Shown: positions 8,714 through 17,190 of the stretch, in pieces
How the letters are laid out: each line of letters begins with the position of its first letter
How positions within the stretch are numbered: the stretch's first letter is position 1
Assembly (NCBI RefSeq): GCF_020905295.1
Contig: NZ_JAJJMM010000001.1
Location: 992,001-1,056,000 of the forward strand
Origin: Flavobacterium piscisymbiosum
GTDB lineage: Bacteria > Bacteroidota > Bacteroidia > Flavobacteriales > Flavobacteriaceae
DNA: 64,000 nucleotides
Direction of reading: 5' to 3'
Notes under the pieces: generated by a model
Databases searched by the model: none
What the model was told of the DNA's origin: nothing
The model's input: only the letters and a program-made list of their open reading frames with translations
Position numbers and translations under genes: made by a program

Positions 8714-9193
8714 CTATTTTAAAACTCTAAAACTTCCTTCTGTAACAGTAAATGTCTGTTCTCCTGAAGTAGTTCCCGAAAAAGTAAATGTACCTTCAAT
8801 TTTTTCATTATCAACAGCGGTAATATTTATTTTTCCAGATTTAGCATTAGCATTATTTATTGCAGGCAAAAAACTAAAAGACGCTTGATAAGTAGTCTCC
8901 ATATTTGATAAATCATATACGATATCATGGCTTCCCTTAGTAACATTCAAAGGTGTCCATAATGAGATTTTTTTGTACGTGTTATCAATTCCCGTACTTC
9001 CCATAATATTCATGTTTAACGAAGACAGAACGCCAGGCTCAAAATTGTATACTGTTCCATTGTATGTGAATTTGATAAATTCTTCCTGATCGTCCGGAGT
9101 TCCTTCATCATCAGAATCATTACTACTGCATGACGATAACACCATTGCGCAAATGGCAAAAGACAAAAACATAATTTTTTTTAAGATTTTCAT
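8714..9193 (-). CDS. Hypothetical lipoprotein
   Basis: 159-residue exported protein of unknown function. The signal peptide MKILKKIMFLSFAICAMVLSSC ends in a lipobox with Cys22, followed by an acidic Ser/Asp linker (SSNDSDDEGTPDD). The mature part looks like a single small beta-sandwich: FTYNGTVYNFEPG, then EGTFTFSGTTSGEQTFTVTEGSFRV, a C-terminal pattern common in small flavobacterial lipoproteins that may carry structural beta hairpins. It stands alone, convergent with radA. No family could be named with confidence. Confidence 0.7.
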   Translation of the reverse strand: MKILKKIMFLSFAICAMVLSSCSSNDSDDEGTPDDQEEFIKFTYNGTVYNFEPGVLSSLNMNIMGSTGIDNTYKKISLWTPLNVTKGSHDIVYDLSNMETTYQASFSFLPAINNANAKSGKINITAVDNEKIEGTFTFSGTTSGEQTFTVTEGSFRVLK

Positions 9194-9406
9194 TGGTTTG
9201 ATTTTAATATTATTAATTCGGCAAATATATATTGTGTAAATTGTAAAACTTTACGGCTTCTCTCAATTTCGACGCTAAACCATAAATTCCTTCTATTATC
9301 TAGAAAAACATAAAATACAATAATAACAAAATCAAACCTTTAGAACATTATAGAAAATTTACAAGGAAAATTTTATAAGCTGATAAATTTAAATTTAAAT
9401 TTACAC

Positions 9407-9414
9407 TAGCTTTG
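9407..9414 (+). promoter_or_regulatory. Putative -7 promoter box of the transglycosylase gene
   Basis: TAGCTTTG fits TAnnTTTG, 34 nt before the ATG at 9449. No TTG is seen at the usual -33 distance. The rest of the 9194-9448 gap is AT-rich without other structure. Confidence 0.45.
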
Positions 9415-9448
9415 AAAAGCGAAAAATTTCGAATACCAATCTCCATTT

Positions 9449-11413
9449 ATGAAATTCCCAAAACAAAAAATATACAAAGCACTTATAATACTTGCATTAG
9501 TATTGGTAGTGCTTTTTTTAGGCTTTTACTTTTTTCGTGATTCGCTTTTAAAACAAGCTATTGCCAAAGTAAAAACTAAGATGAACACCGAATACAACAG
9601 TACATTTTCTGTAAAATCGGCTACGTTTGATGGTTTAAATGGTATTAAATTGACCAATGTTGTTCTGGTTCCTAAAAATACTGATACACTTTGTAACATT
9701 GAAAAAATTGAAACCAGCATCAGTTTATCCAATTTATTAATTGGTGATGTACAAATTGGAACTTTAAAAGTAAATAACGGTTATATTCAATTAGTAAAAA
9801 AAGGAAATATCCGCAATTTTGATGCTTTTTTAAAGAAAGACAAAGCCGATACTGATAAAAACGAAAAACGTAAATACGCAGCTTTTGCGTATCGCATTAT
9901 TTCAAAATTACTGAATCTGGTCCCTACAGACATGAAACTGGAAAATCTGAATTTCAAGATTGATGACAATGGCAAAAAGACTTCTGTTGCTGTAAATAAA
10001 CTGGTTTTAGACAACAAACAACTCGAAACCAATCTTCATGTTCAAACTAAAGATTTTGACCAAAAATGGAACATAAAAGGATTTGCTGACCCAAGAAATA
10101 AAAAAGCTGATATTCGTTTCTTCAATTTAGATACCGGAGCAATCAGAGTTCCGTATTTAGACGAGCGATATAACTTAAAAGCAAGTTTCGATTCTATCAG
10201 ACTAAATGTTCAAAACATAGAAAAAGACGGAAGCGAATTGCACATTGACGGTTACACTTCGATCACCAATTTAAAAATCAATCATCCTAAAATTGCCAGT
10301 AAAGACGTAATCATCAAAAATGCACGTTTTGATTATCGCTTTTTATTGGGAGACGATTTTATTTCGATCGACAGTACTTCGACCATGCAGTTGAACAAGA
10401 TAAAAGTGAAACCTTATATTTCGTACAGCACCGAAAAAGATACGATTTACACTTTGAAAGTGGATATTCCAAAAATGAAGGCACAAGATTTTATTGTTTC
10501 CCTGCCTGATGGATTGTTCACACATTTTCAGGGAATGGAAGCAACCGGAAATTTCGATTATAAACTGGATTTCAAATTCAATAAAAACAAACCAAATACT
10601 TTAGTTTTTGATAGTAAACTCAATAAAGAAGATCTAAAAATCACCAAATACGGAGAAGCCGATCTTAATAAATTAAACGGCGAATTTGTATATCGCGCCA
10701 TTATCCAGAATGTATTGCAACGCCCAGTTTTGGTTGGAAATGCAAATCCTAATTACACGCCTCTAGACCAGATTTCTCCTTATTTAAGAAAATCTGTTTT
10801 GACGACCGAAGATCCGTCTTTCTTTCAGCATCGTGGTTTTATCAACGAAGCTTTCAAACAATCTATTCTAAAGAATATCAGAACCAAAAAATTCTCTCGT
10901 GGCGCCAGCACCATCAGCATGCAATTGATTAAAAATGTGTTCCTAACCAGAGAAAAAACACTTTCGCGTAAGCTCGAAGAAATTCTATTGGTTTATATTC
11001 TTGAAAATAATCGCGTAGTAAGCAAAGAAAGAATGCTTGAGGTTTATTTCAACATTATAGAATGGGGACCAAATGTTTACGGAATTGGCGAAGCAAGTCA
11101 TTTCTATTTCCAGAAAAGTCCGTCGGCATTAAATGTGGATGAATGTTTGTATTTGGCCACCATTATTCCGAAGCCAAGAAAATTCATGTATCAGTTTAAC
11201 GATCAGGGAAATCTAAGGGACTTTGCGGTACAAAACCAGAAGTTTTTAAAGAATTTAATGTTTCGTCGTGGTCTTTTGGTTCCTGAAGATACAATAGGCC
11301 AACTACCGGTTTATATTTCCGGTAATGCACGATCTTTAATCAGAATAAAAGCTCCGGATTCAACTGCGGTAAAAAATGATTCGCTGTCGATAGAAGAAGA
11401 ATTTGACTTGTAA
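9449..11413 (+). CDS. AsmA-like/GT51 peptidoglycan glycosyltransferase fusion
   Basis: Two-part envelope protein of 654 residues. One N-terminal membrane anchor (about 11-29, ALIILALVLVVLFLGFYFF) is followed by about 380 residues of AsmA/DUF748-like beta-rich sequence (SVKSATFDGLNGIKLTNVVL, IQIGTLKVNNGYIQLV). The C-terminal third is a GT51 glycosyltransferase that polymerises lipid II: TTEDPSFFQHRGF with the catalytic Glu at about 453, RGASTISMQLIKNVFL, RKLEEILLVYILE and YFNIIEWGPNVYGIGEAS. There is no transpeptidase domain. This is not a canonical PBP1 or MtgA but a fusion of a lipid-transfer-like domain with a monofunctional transglycosylase. Monocistronic, with its own putative promoter, and followed by a 28-bp palindrome. 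Confidence 0.88.
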   Translation: MKFPKQKIYKALIILALVLVVLFLGFYFFRDSLLKQAIAKVKTKMNTEYNSTFSVKSATFDGLNGIKLTNVVLVPKNTDTLCNIEKIETSISLSNLLIGDVQIGTLKVNNGYIQLVKKGNIRNFDAFLKKDKADTDKNEKRKYAAFAYRIISKLLNLVPTDMKLENLNFKIDDNGKKTSVAVNKLVLDNKQLETNLHVQTKDFDQKWNIKGFADPRNKKADIRFFNLDTGAIRVPYLDERYNLKASFDSIRLNVQNIEKDGSELHIDGYTSITNLKINHPKIASKDVIIKNARFDYRFLLGDDFISIDSTSTMQLNKIKVKPYISYSTEKDTIYTLKVDIPKMKAQDFIVSLPDGLFTHFQGMEATGNFDYKLDFKFNKNKPNTLVFDSKLNKEDLKITKYGEADLNKLNGEFVYRAIIQNVLQRPVLVGNANPNYTPLDQISPYLRKSVLTTEDPSFFQHRGFINEAFKQSILKNIRTKKFSRGASTISMQLIKNVFLTREKTLSRKLEEILLVYILENNRVVSKERMLEVYFNIIEWGPNVYGIGEASHFYFQKSPSALNVDECLYLATIIPKPRKFMYQFNDQGNLRDFAVQNQKFLKNLMFRRGLLVPEDTIGQLPVYISGNARSLIRIKAPDSTAVKNDSLSIEEEFDL

Positions 11414-11422
11414 TACTTATTT

Positions 11423-11528
11423 AACCGCAAAGTCCGCAAGGTTTTACGCAGAGTTCGCAAAGGTTTTTATTTCACAACTTAAAGAAATCTTAGCGCGCCT
11501 TGCGTAAAACCTTGCGGACTTTGCGGTT
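11423..11528. repeat. Perfect 28-bp inverted repeat between convergent genes
   Basis: Arms 11423-11450 and 11501-11528 are exact reverse complements separated by 50 bp. The arm begins AACCGCAAAGTCCGCAAGG. The inner part contains partial restatements of the same words (GCAGAGTTCGCAAAGG; TTAGCGCGCCTTGCG). It fills the whole gap between the transglycosylase and the LytTR gene, so it may act as a bidirectional transcription barrier or be a mobile palindrome of the genome. Confidence 0.85.
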
Positions 11529-11534
11529 AGAAAA

Positions 11535-12284
11535 CTACTTAAAGTTCTTTAAAAAATCTTCTTTATAAGTGGGCGACACTTCGATTTCTGCACCGTCGTT
11601 TAGCGTTACAATTCCTCCTTTATTATACGATTTCACACAATTCATATTAATGATATGCGATTTATGAACCCGGATAAAAGGCAAAGGCAAAATCTCTGAA
11701 AAGTGTTTTAAAAATCGGCAGACCATTTTCTTGCTTCCGTTATTCAAATAGAGATCGGTAAAATTTCCATTTCCGCGCAAGCGAACAATTTCTTCCATTT
11801 TTACCACTTCAAAACCTTCGAGCGTTGGTAAAATTACCTGTTGTTTCTCTGGTTTTGATTCATGAAAATTCTCAACGATAATTTTATTTCGGTTAAAGAT
11901 TTCATGATTCATGATTTGATGCTGGACTTTGTTTACCGCCACAATCAATTCTTCGATACTAATGGGTTTCAGCAAATAATAAGCGGCACTTTGGTTTAAA
12001 GCTTTTAGCGAATATTCAGAAAAAGCGGTTACAAATATGGTTTCAAATTGTAAATCTTTACATGCTTCGAGAACATCAAAAGCATTCCCAAAAGGCATTT
12101 CGACATCCAGAAAAACCAATTGCGGCCGAATTTCATGCAACAACGGAACAGCTTCTTTTATATTCTGCGCTTCACCCACAACTTCAACCTGCGGGCAATA
12201 TTTACTCAAATAGTTTTTGAGTACTTCGCGCGCTGCCAATTCATCTTCGACAATTACACTTTTTATCTTCTGAATAGTTATCAT
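11535..12284 (-). CDS. LytTR-family response regulator
   Basis: Two-component response regulator with an N-terminal receiver domain (phospho-acceptor Asp60 in LVFLDVEMP; acidic pair EDE at 13-15; Lys in LLKPIS) and a C-terminal LytTR DNA-binding domain from about residue 150 (FEVVKMEEIVRLRGNGNFTDLYL, FIRVHKSHIINMNCVKSY). It overlaps the kinase gene upstream by 4 bp (ATGA), so the two are translationally coupled. LytTR proteins bind two direct half-sites about two helical turns apart. Such sites are present upstream of the divergent SIMPL gene and of the vWA gene, which are therefore its likely targets (inference). Confidence 0.93.
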   Translation of the reverse strand: MITIQKIKSVIVEDELAAREVLKNYLSKYCPQVEVVGEAQNIKEAVPLLHEIRPQLVFLDVEMPFGNAFDVLEACKDLQFETIFVTAFSEYSLKALNQSAAYYLLKPISIEELIVAVNKVQHQIMNHEIFNRNKIIVENFHESKPEKQQVILPTLEGFEVVKMEEIVRLRGNGNFTDLYLNNGSKKMVCRFLKHFSEILPLPFIRVHKSHIINMNCVKSYNKGGIVTLNDGAEIEVSPTYKEDFLKNFK

Positions 12285-14104
12285 ATTTTATCAATTAATG
12301 GAAAAACAATCTGAACAATTGTTCCGGATTCCGGCAGTGCTTTCTCTTTAATTTCAAAAGCAATATTCTTCTTATACAATTCATTCAGCAAACCAATTCG
12401 TTCATTGGTATTATTAAGTCCACGGGATTCATGCACTTTCTGGTTGGTCGTTTTCAGCTCCTGACTTTTGGTTAAACCAATTCCGTTATCATCGATAACT
12501 ACGACAACTTTGCCATCAATAAACCGGAATTGAAGTTTAAGAAATCCCTTTTTGTCGAGATAACGCAAACCGTGCCAAATCGCATTTTCAAGATGTGGCT
12601 GGATAATCATATTGGGGACAAAAACCCTTTCTGCATCCAGAGTTTCATCAACTGTAATTTCAAAATCGAACTTATCCTGAAAACGCAAATGTTCCAGATC
12701 CAGGTATTTTTTTAATTGTTCGACTTCCTTATCCAGCGAAATAAAATCTTTATTCGAGTTTTCCATCATATTCCTCATCAAATTCGAATACGAAGTCAGG
12801 TATTTATTGGCTTCCAGTTCTTTATTTTCAGAAATAAACTGATTGACACTATTTAAACTATTAAAAATAAAATGCGGATTCATCTCGCGTCGCAACGATT
12901 GCAAAGCGATTTCTTTATTCTTGGTTTTAATAGCATAAAGCGCTTTTACAATAAAGGCAAACAAAAGCAAAAGCAATAAAATTGATCCTAAAAGAAAGTA
13001 GTTGAAGGTGTTTTTCTTGGTAATTAATTCATCTTTTAATGATTTTTCTTTTTCGAGCTGACGTATCTTTCCTTCTGTAACCTGGAAAGTTTTCGCATTA
13101 ATCAAAGTCGTATCAGATTGAATCAACTCATCAAAATTTTGAAAAAATTGCTCGTAAAGCGCCATACTTTCTTTTTCATTCCCATTAGATTTATAATACT
13201 TTGCGAGGGCAGATAAAGTATTTTTGGCTTCCGCCGAATTTCCTTTTTTAGACGCCAAATCATACGCTTCTTTCAATGAAACCAATGCTTTCTTTGGTTC
13301 TTCTTTTTTAAAATAAAGCGTTGCCAGCGATTGCAATTGTTTGATTTGGGTATTAAAATCTTGTTTGGTTACGGCTTCGGCCAAGAGTTTTTCGTTGATC
13401 CCGATTGCCTTTTCAAACTGATTGTCTGAGGCATAAACATTCGCAATTTCATTTTTAATCTTAATTACAGATTCCGGTTTATCTTTTGCGTAAGCGAGTG
13501 CATTTTTATAACTTTCTATTGCAACGCTTTTATCTTTTAAGTCTAATGAATTTTGGGCTTTCTGAACATACGCTTCTGTAACTTCTTGGCTTTTCTTTTC
13601 CTTTTTCAGCAATTCGATATTCGAATCTACATAATTGGTCTGACTGGCAGGATTTGATTGGTTTTTAAGTCGGTTAGCGTCGTTTAAGTTGATCTTTTCT
13701 TCGGCAACATCTTTAGATAATGAGCCCGCAACTTCGTAATTTTTAATCGCCGAATTAAAGTTTTTTTGATTCTCCTGTACTTTGGCCAAACTGCGCGTTA
13801 CACGGGTTTTATCTTCAGTCCGTTTTAGTTTGGTGTAACTGTTTAATGCTCTTTTAAAATATTCCTCGGCTTTGGCATTATCACCATTATTTAAAAATTC
13901 GTTGGCCAATTTTTCATAGTTCACGGCAATTTTCGATTCATCGTTTTCATCCAATGAAACCGATAAATCTTCAGCCGCCTTACTAATTTTCACCTGCTTG
14001 CTTTTTTCCGCTTTTGGCACAGGCATTGCCTGCGCAATTGTTCGTTGCGGAAACAATAGCACTATACAAAGCACACTAAAACTAATTAACCAATGACGTT
14101 TCAC
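12281..14104 (-). CDS. TPR-containing sensor histidine kinase (LytS/YehU type)
   Basis: Exported signal-anchor sequence, then a periplasmic array of TPR-like helices (about 50-340, e.g. ALNSYTKLKRTEDKTRVTRSL and KALVSLKEAYDLASKKGN), one transmembrane helix near 370-390, and a His_kinase (PF06580) domain: REMNPHFIFNSLNSVN with the phospho-acceptor His near 410, then an HATPase domain with NAIWHGLRYLDKK and DDNGIGL. It would sense an envelope cue through the TPR region and phosphorylate the partner LytTR regulator. The start is GTG (14102-14104). The kinase stop and regulator start overlap as ATGA. Confidence 0.92.
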   Translation of the reverse strand: MKRHWLISFSVLCIVLLFPQRTIAQAMPVPKAEKSKQVKISKAAEDLSVSLDENDESKIAVNYEKLANEFLNNGDNAKAEEYFKRALNSYTKLKRTEDKTRVTRSLAKVQENQKNFNSAIKNYEVAGSLSKDVAEEKINLNDANRLKNQSNPASQTNYVDSNIELLKKEKKSQEVTEAYVQKAQNSLDLKDKSVAIESYKNALAYAKDKPESVIKIKNEIANVYASDNQFEKAIGINEKLLAEAVTKQDFNTQIKQLQSLATLYFKKEEPKKALVSLKEAYDLASKKGNSAEAKNTLSALAKYYKSNGNEKESMALYEQFFQNFDELIQSDTTLINAKTFQVTEGKIRQLEKEKSLKDELITKKNTFNYFLLGSILLLLLLFAFIVKALYAIKTKNKEIALQSLRREMNPHFIFNSLNSVNQFISENKELEANKYLTSYSNLMRNMMENSNKDFISLDKEVEQLKKYLDLEHLRFQDKFDFEITVDETLDAERVFVPNMIIQPHLENAIWHGLRYLDKKGFLKLQFRFIDGKVVVVIDDNGIGLTKSQELKTTNQKVHESRGLNNTNERIGLLNELYKKNIAFEIKEKALPESGTIVQIVFPLIDKI

Positions 14105-14161
14105 AAATAAATTGTTTTGAAAATGTAAAGTAACCTAATTTCAAATTCCTATCCTATATTT

Positions 14162-14191
14162 TTCACCAAGTCAAAAGACCCGTTGACCCAT
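14162..14191 (+). promoter_or_regulatory. Candidate LytTR operator upstream of the SIMPL gene
   Basis: Two direct half-sites, TTCACCAAG (14162-14170) and TTGACCCAT (14183-14191), start 21 bp apart. The second lies exactly 37 bp before the -7 box at 14220. The same layout, with an identical 16-mer TTTCACCAAGTCAAAA, occurs before the vWA gene. LytTR regulators are known to bind 9-bp direct repeats about 12 bp apart; assignment to the neighbouring regulator is inference. Confidence 0.6.
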
Positions 14192-14219
14192 TCTTCCAAA
14201 AGTACGTTTTTTCATTCAA

Positions 14220-14227
14220 TACATTTG
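14220..14227 (+). promoter_or_regulatory. Putative -7 promoter box of the SIMPL gene
   Basis: TACATTTG fits TAnnTTTG, 31 nt before the ATG (start to start). There is no good -33 TTG, consistent with a promoter that needs an activator at the upstream half-sites. Confidence 0.55.
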
Positions 14228-14250
14228 GCATCAATATAAAAATTACAATC

Positions 14251-15213
14251 ATGAAAAAACTATTCTTTACAGCATCAACAGCATTATTTTCTACGTTTAT
14301 AATGGGACAGGCTTCAGGAAATATCAATTATCGCGATCAGGAATCTTATAACAATACGGCAATTGATATAAATTTTCCTTCAAACAATGACATTCTTGTA
14401 AGTGTGAAAGGGCTTGCAAATGTTAAGGCAGACGCGTATACAGCCATTTTTAGCATCACTCAAAATGGTAAAACCACTAAAGAAGTGAATGAATTAATGG
14501 ACCAAAGAATTATGCAGTCTCTAAATGAAATTAAACTTAAAAAAGGAGTGGAAACTTTTGTTGACATGATTTCTTTTGTTCCGGTTTACGAATATGAAAC
14601 AGAAAAAAAAGTGTTTAATCGCAAGACTTATAATGAAGTTCCCGCAGGATTTGAATTGAAGAAAAACATTCATATCAAATTCGATGATCCCAATCAGTTG
14701 AATGAATTTATTGCGATTTTATCCAATTATGAAATATACGATCTGGTGAAGGTTGATTATTTTTCTAATGCATTAGAAACCATCAAAAAAGAAATGATGA
14801 TGAAAGCAAAACTTCTTGTTCAGGAAAAATTAAAAAACTATCAGGAATTGCTTGGAGAAACATTTATAAATACTGAGAAAAAAATTACCGATGATTTCAT
14901 TATAAATGTACCCATAGAAATGTATAAATCATATGAGGCGTACAATAGTTCTTCTTTAAACTTAAAAAAAGCGGCAAACATTAATCAGGTTACTAAATCG
15001 GTTACACTTTATTACCAGCCGGTATTTAATAAAGATTTTGATTTTGTAATTAACTCAACGGTTTTAGAACCTGTTATTCAAATACAATATGAAATTAAAA
15101 TTGCGATTAACAGAGAAAAGAAACCGGCTTCAAAAACAGATAAGGAATTTATTCTGGTGACTCCAAACGGCGATTTAAAAACCCTGAATACGAATACAAC
15201 GAAACAAAACTAA
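14251..15213 (+). CDS. SIMPL (DUF541) domain exported protein
   Basis: 320 residues with a signal peptide (MKKLFFTASTALFSTFIMGQA). The core resembles the SIMPL/DUF541 fold of periplasmic and outer-membrane oligomeric proteins: ILVSVKGLANVKADAYTAIF, repeated heptads in NELMDQRIMQSLNEIKLKKG, and a helical stretch ALETIKKEMMMKAKLLVQEKLKNYQELLG before the closing strands VTKSVTLYYQPVF. Exact function unknown; family members are linked to envelope integrity and stress. It is divergent from the kinase/LytTR pair and carries the candidate LytTR operator, so it is probably part of that regulon. Confidence 0.72.
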   Translation: MKKLFFTASTALFSTFIMGQASGNINYRDQESYNNTAIDINFPSNNDILVSVKGLANVKADAYTAIFSITQNGKTTKEVNELMDQRIMQSLNEIKLKKGVETFVDMISFVPVYEYETEKKVFNRKTYNEVPAGFELKKNIHIKFDDPNQLNEFIAILSNYEIYDLVKVDYFSNALETIKKEMMMKAKLLVQEKLKNYQELLGETFINTEKKITDDFIINVPIEMYKSYEAYNSSSLNLKKAANINQVTKSVTLYYQPVFNKDFDFVINSTVLEPVIQIQYEIKIAINREKKPASKTDKEFILVTPNGDLKTLNTNTTKQN

Positions 15214-15227
15214 TCTGACAGAATCGT

Positions 15228-15257
15228 TTCACCAAGTCAAAATACCATTTCACCCTT
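15228..15257 (+). promoter_or_regulatory. Candidate LytTR operator upstream of the vWA gene
   Basis: Half-sites TTCACCAAG (15228-15236) and TTCACCCTT (15249-15257) start 21 bp apart, as in front of the SIMPL gene. The 16-mer at 15227-15242 is identical to the one at 14161-14176, and the next 25 bp match at roughly two thirds of positions. Confidence 0.6.
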
Positions 15258-15285
15258 TCTGTAAAAAACGAGGTCTTTAAGTTTT

Positions 15286-15293
15286 TAAGTTTG
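15286..15293 (+). promoter_or_regulatory. Putative -7 promoter box of the vWA operon
   Basis: TAAGTTTG fits TAnnTTTG and begins exactly 37 bp after the start of the second operator half-site, the same distance as in the SIMPL promoter. The ATG follows at 15325. Confidence 0.55.
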
Positions 15294-15324
15294 ATCTGTA
15301 ATCAACAATTAAAAACTCGAAATC

Positions 15325-16485
15325 ATGAAATCAAACCTATTTATCTCAGCCCTTTTAGCCACTGCAATTTCTTTTGCAAGCTGCAATTCTTCGAATGCAA
15401 ATTCTAAAAAGAATACTGTAATCGAAAAACCAATAGTAACAGAAAATACCAAAATACAAGTAGCACTTTTACTGGACACTTCCGGCAGTATGGATGGTTT
15501 GATAGATCAGGCAAAATCCAGACTTTGGAACATTGTAAATACGCTGACCACTTTAAAATATGACGGAAAAACGCCTGATATCGAAATTGCTTTATACGAA
15601 TATGGAAATGACGGATTATCTCAAAAATCGAATTACATACGACAAATAGCGCCTCTTTCGACAGATTTGGATTTGATTTCAGAAAAACTATTTGCTCTAA
15701 GTACTAATGGAGGCAGCGAATATTGCGGCGCTGTAATTCAGGATGCGACCAAAAAACTAAAATGGGCGAAAGACGACAACAATATGAAGCTGATTTATAT
15801 TGCCGGAAACGAAGAGTTCAATCAGGGCGGAATTAATTATAAAGAAGCGATTAGCGATGCTTTAAAAAATGGCATTTATGTGAATACTATTTATTGCGGA
15901 GACAAAGCACAAGGCATACGCGAACTATGGAAAAATGGTGCCGATTACGGAAAAGGGAAATATTTTAATATCGATTCTAATGAATCTGTGCGATACATTG
16001 CCACGCCATATGATGATGAAATTACAAAATGTAATGAAAAAATCAACAAAACTTATATTAGTTATGGTGCCAAAGGTTCTGCAAAAAAAATGAATCAGGA
16101 AACTCAGGATAAAAATGCACAAAAAGTTTCTGCCTCAAATTATGCTGAACGTGCGGTAAGCAAATCAAAAGCGGTTTATAAAAATGAAAGCTGGGATTTG
16201 GTAGACAAAGTAAAAGAGGACAACACCGCTATTTCTAAAATTAAAAAAGAAGAATTACCGGCAGAACTTCAGAATAAATCTGAGGCTGAAATCAAAACAA
16301 TTGTCGAGCAAAAAACGAAAGAAAGAGCCACAATCCAGAAAGAAATTGGTGAATTGGGCAAAAAACGTCAGCAATTTATTGATACTGAAACGAAGAAAAC
16401 CAAGAAACAAGATGATCTGGGAAATGCCATCAACACATCGATTGTTGGTTTTGCAAAAGTGAAAGGTTATACGGTGGAGAAATAA
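15325..16485 (+). CDS. von Willebrand factor type A domain lipoprotein
   Basis: Lipoprotein signal MKSNLFISALLATAISFASC (lipidated Cys20), then a vWA domain beginning IQVALLLDTSGSMDGLIDQAK. DTSGS at 51-55 is an intact MIDAS metal site; LSTNGGSEYCGAVIQDA and KLIYIAGNEEFNQG fit later vWA strands. The C-terminal 130 residues are Lys/Glu-rich and coiled-coil-like (IKTIVEQKTKERATIQKEIGE). Such proteins hold extracellular partners through a bound divalent metal; the partner here is unknown. It is followed 14 bp later by the L,D-transpeptidase-like gene, so the two are probably one operon under the candidate LytTR operator. Confidence 0.88.
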   Translation: MKSNLFISALLATAISFASCNSSNANSKKNTVIEKPIVTENTKIQVALLLDTSGSMDGLIDQAKSRLWNIVNTLTTLKYDGKTPDIEIALYEYGNDGLSQKSNYIRQIAPLSTDLDLISEKLFALSTNGGSEYCGAVIQDATKKLKWAKDDNNMKLIYIAGNEEFNQGGINYKEAISDALKNGIYVNTIYCGDKAQGIRELWKNGADYGKGKYFNIDSNESVRYIATPYDDEITKCNEKINKTYISYGAKGSAKKMNQETQDKNAQKVSASNYAERAVSKSKAVYKNESWDLVDKVKEDNTAISKIKKEELPAELQNKSEAEIKTIVEQKTKERATIQKEIGELGKKRQQFIDTETKKTKKQDDLGNAINTSIVGFAKVKGYTVEK

Positions 16486-16499
16486 ACCAATCGGTAAAC

Positions 16500-17123
16500 A
16501 TGAAAAAGAAAATCTTCCTTTTGCTGCTGTCCAGTATTTTTGGTCTGAGTTTTGCATGTATGAACAAGAAAGAAGAATCGATAAGTATTAAAAATTCAAA
16601 ACCGGTTTATTCCTACGAAGAGAAACTAAAAAGTGAGATCACTGAAATCAGGAGTTTTTTGGGGAAAACGCCTAAATACAATTCAGATGTTGTTTTCTTT
16701 TTAGACATGAAGATTGAATCTGGAAAAAACCGGTTTTTTATTTACGATTTAAAACACAACAAAATACTCCATAAAGGTTTGGTCGGACATGGTTCGGGAT
16801 CTGAAACAGGAACTTACGGAAAGCTAAAATTTAGCAATGTCAAAAATTCGAATTGCAGTTCTTTAGGAAAATATGCCGTTGGCGGTTCCTATTCCGGAAG
16901 ATTTGGCAAAGCCTATAAACTCTACGGTTTAGACAAGACAAACAGTAATGCTTTCGACCGAAATATAGTACTTCACAAATATGTTGATGTTCCTTTTGAA
17001 GAGCAAATGAATCCTATTTGCAATAGTTTGGGATGCCCAATGGTCAACGAAAAGTTTTTTGGCGTAATCGAAAAAAAGATTGATAATTCTAAAAAGAAAA
17101 TCATTTTAGTAATTTATTATTAA
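16500..17123 (+). CDS. L,D-transpeptidase catalytic-domain family protein (YkuD_2 type)
   Basis: 207-residue protein with an SPII-like signal (SSIFGLSFACMNKKEE, Cys20) and a domain like the murein L,D-transpeptidase catalytic family (PF13645): FFIYDLKHNKILHKGLVGHGSGSETG, then NIVLHKYVDVPFEEQ and NSLGCPMV with the likely catalytic Cys near 179. Such enzymes make 3-3 cross-links in peptidoglycan or attach proteins to it, in the periplasm. It lies 14 bp after the vWA lipoprotein gene. An outer-membrane or cell-wall anchoring pair is a reasonable inference. Confidence 0.85.
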   Translation: MKKKIFLLLLSSIFGLSFACMNKKEESISIKNSKPVYSYEEKLKSEITEIRSFLGKTPKYNSDVVFFLDMKIESGKNRFFIYDLKHNKILHKGLVGHGSGSETGTYGKLKFSNVKNSNCSSLGKYAVGGSYSGRFGKAYKLYGLDKTNSNAFDRNIVLHKYVDVPFEEQMNPICNSLGCPMVNEKFFGVIEKKIDNSKKKIILVIYY

Positions 17124-17190
17124 GTTAAACCAACCTTAGGGCAATTTTTGTTATCTATACTTTTATAATAACACTTTAAATTATAAACTC

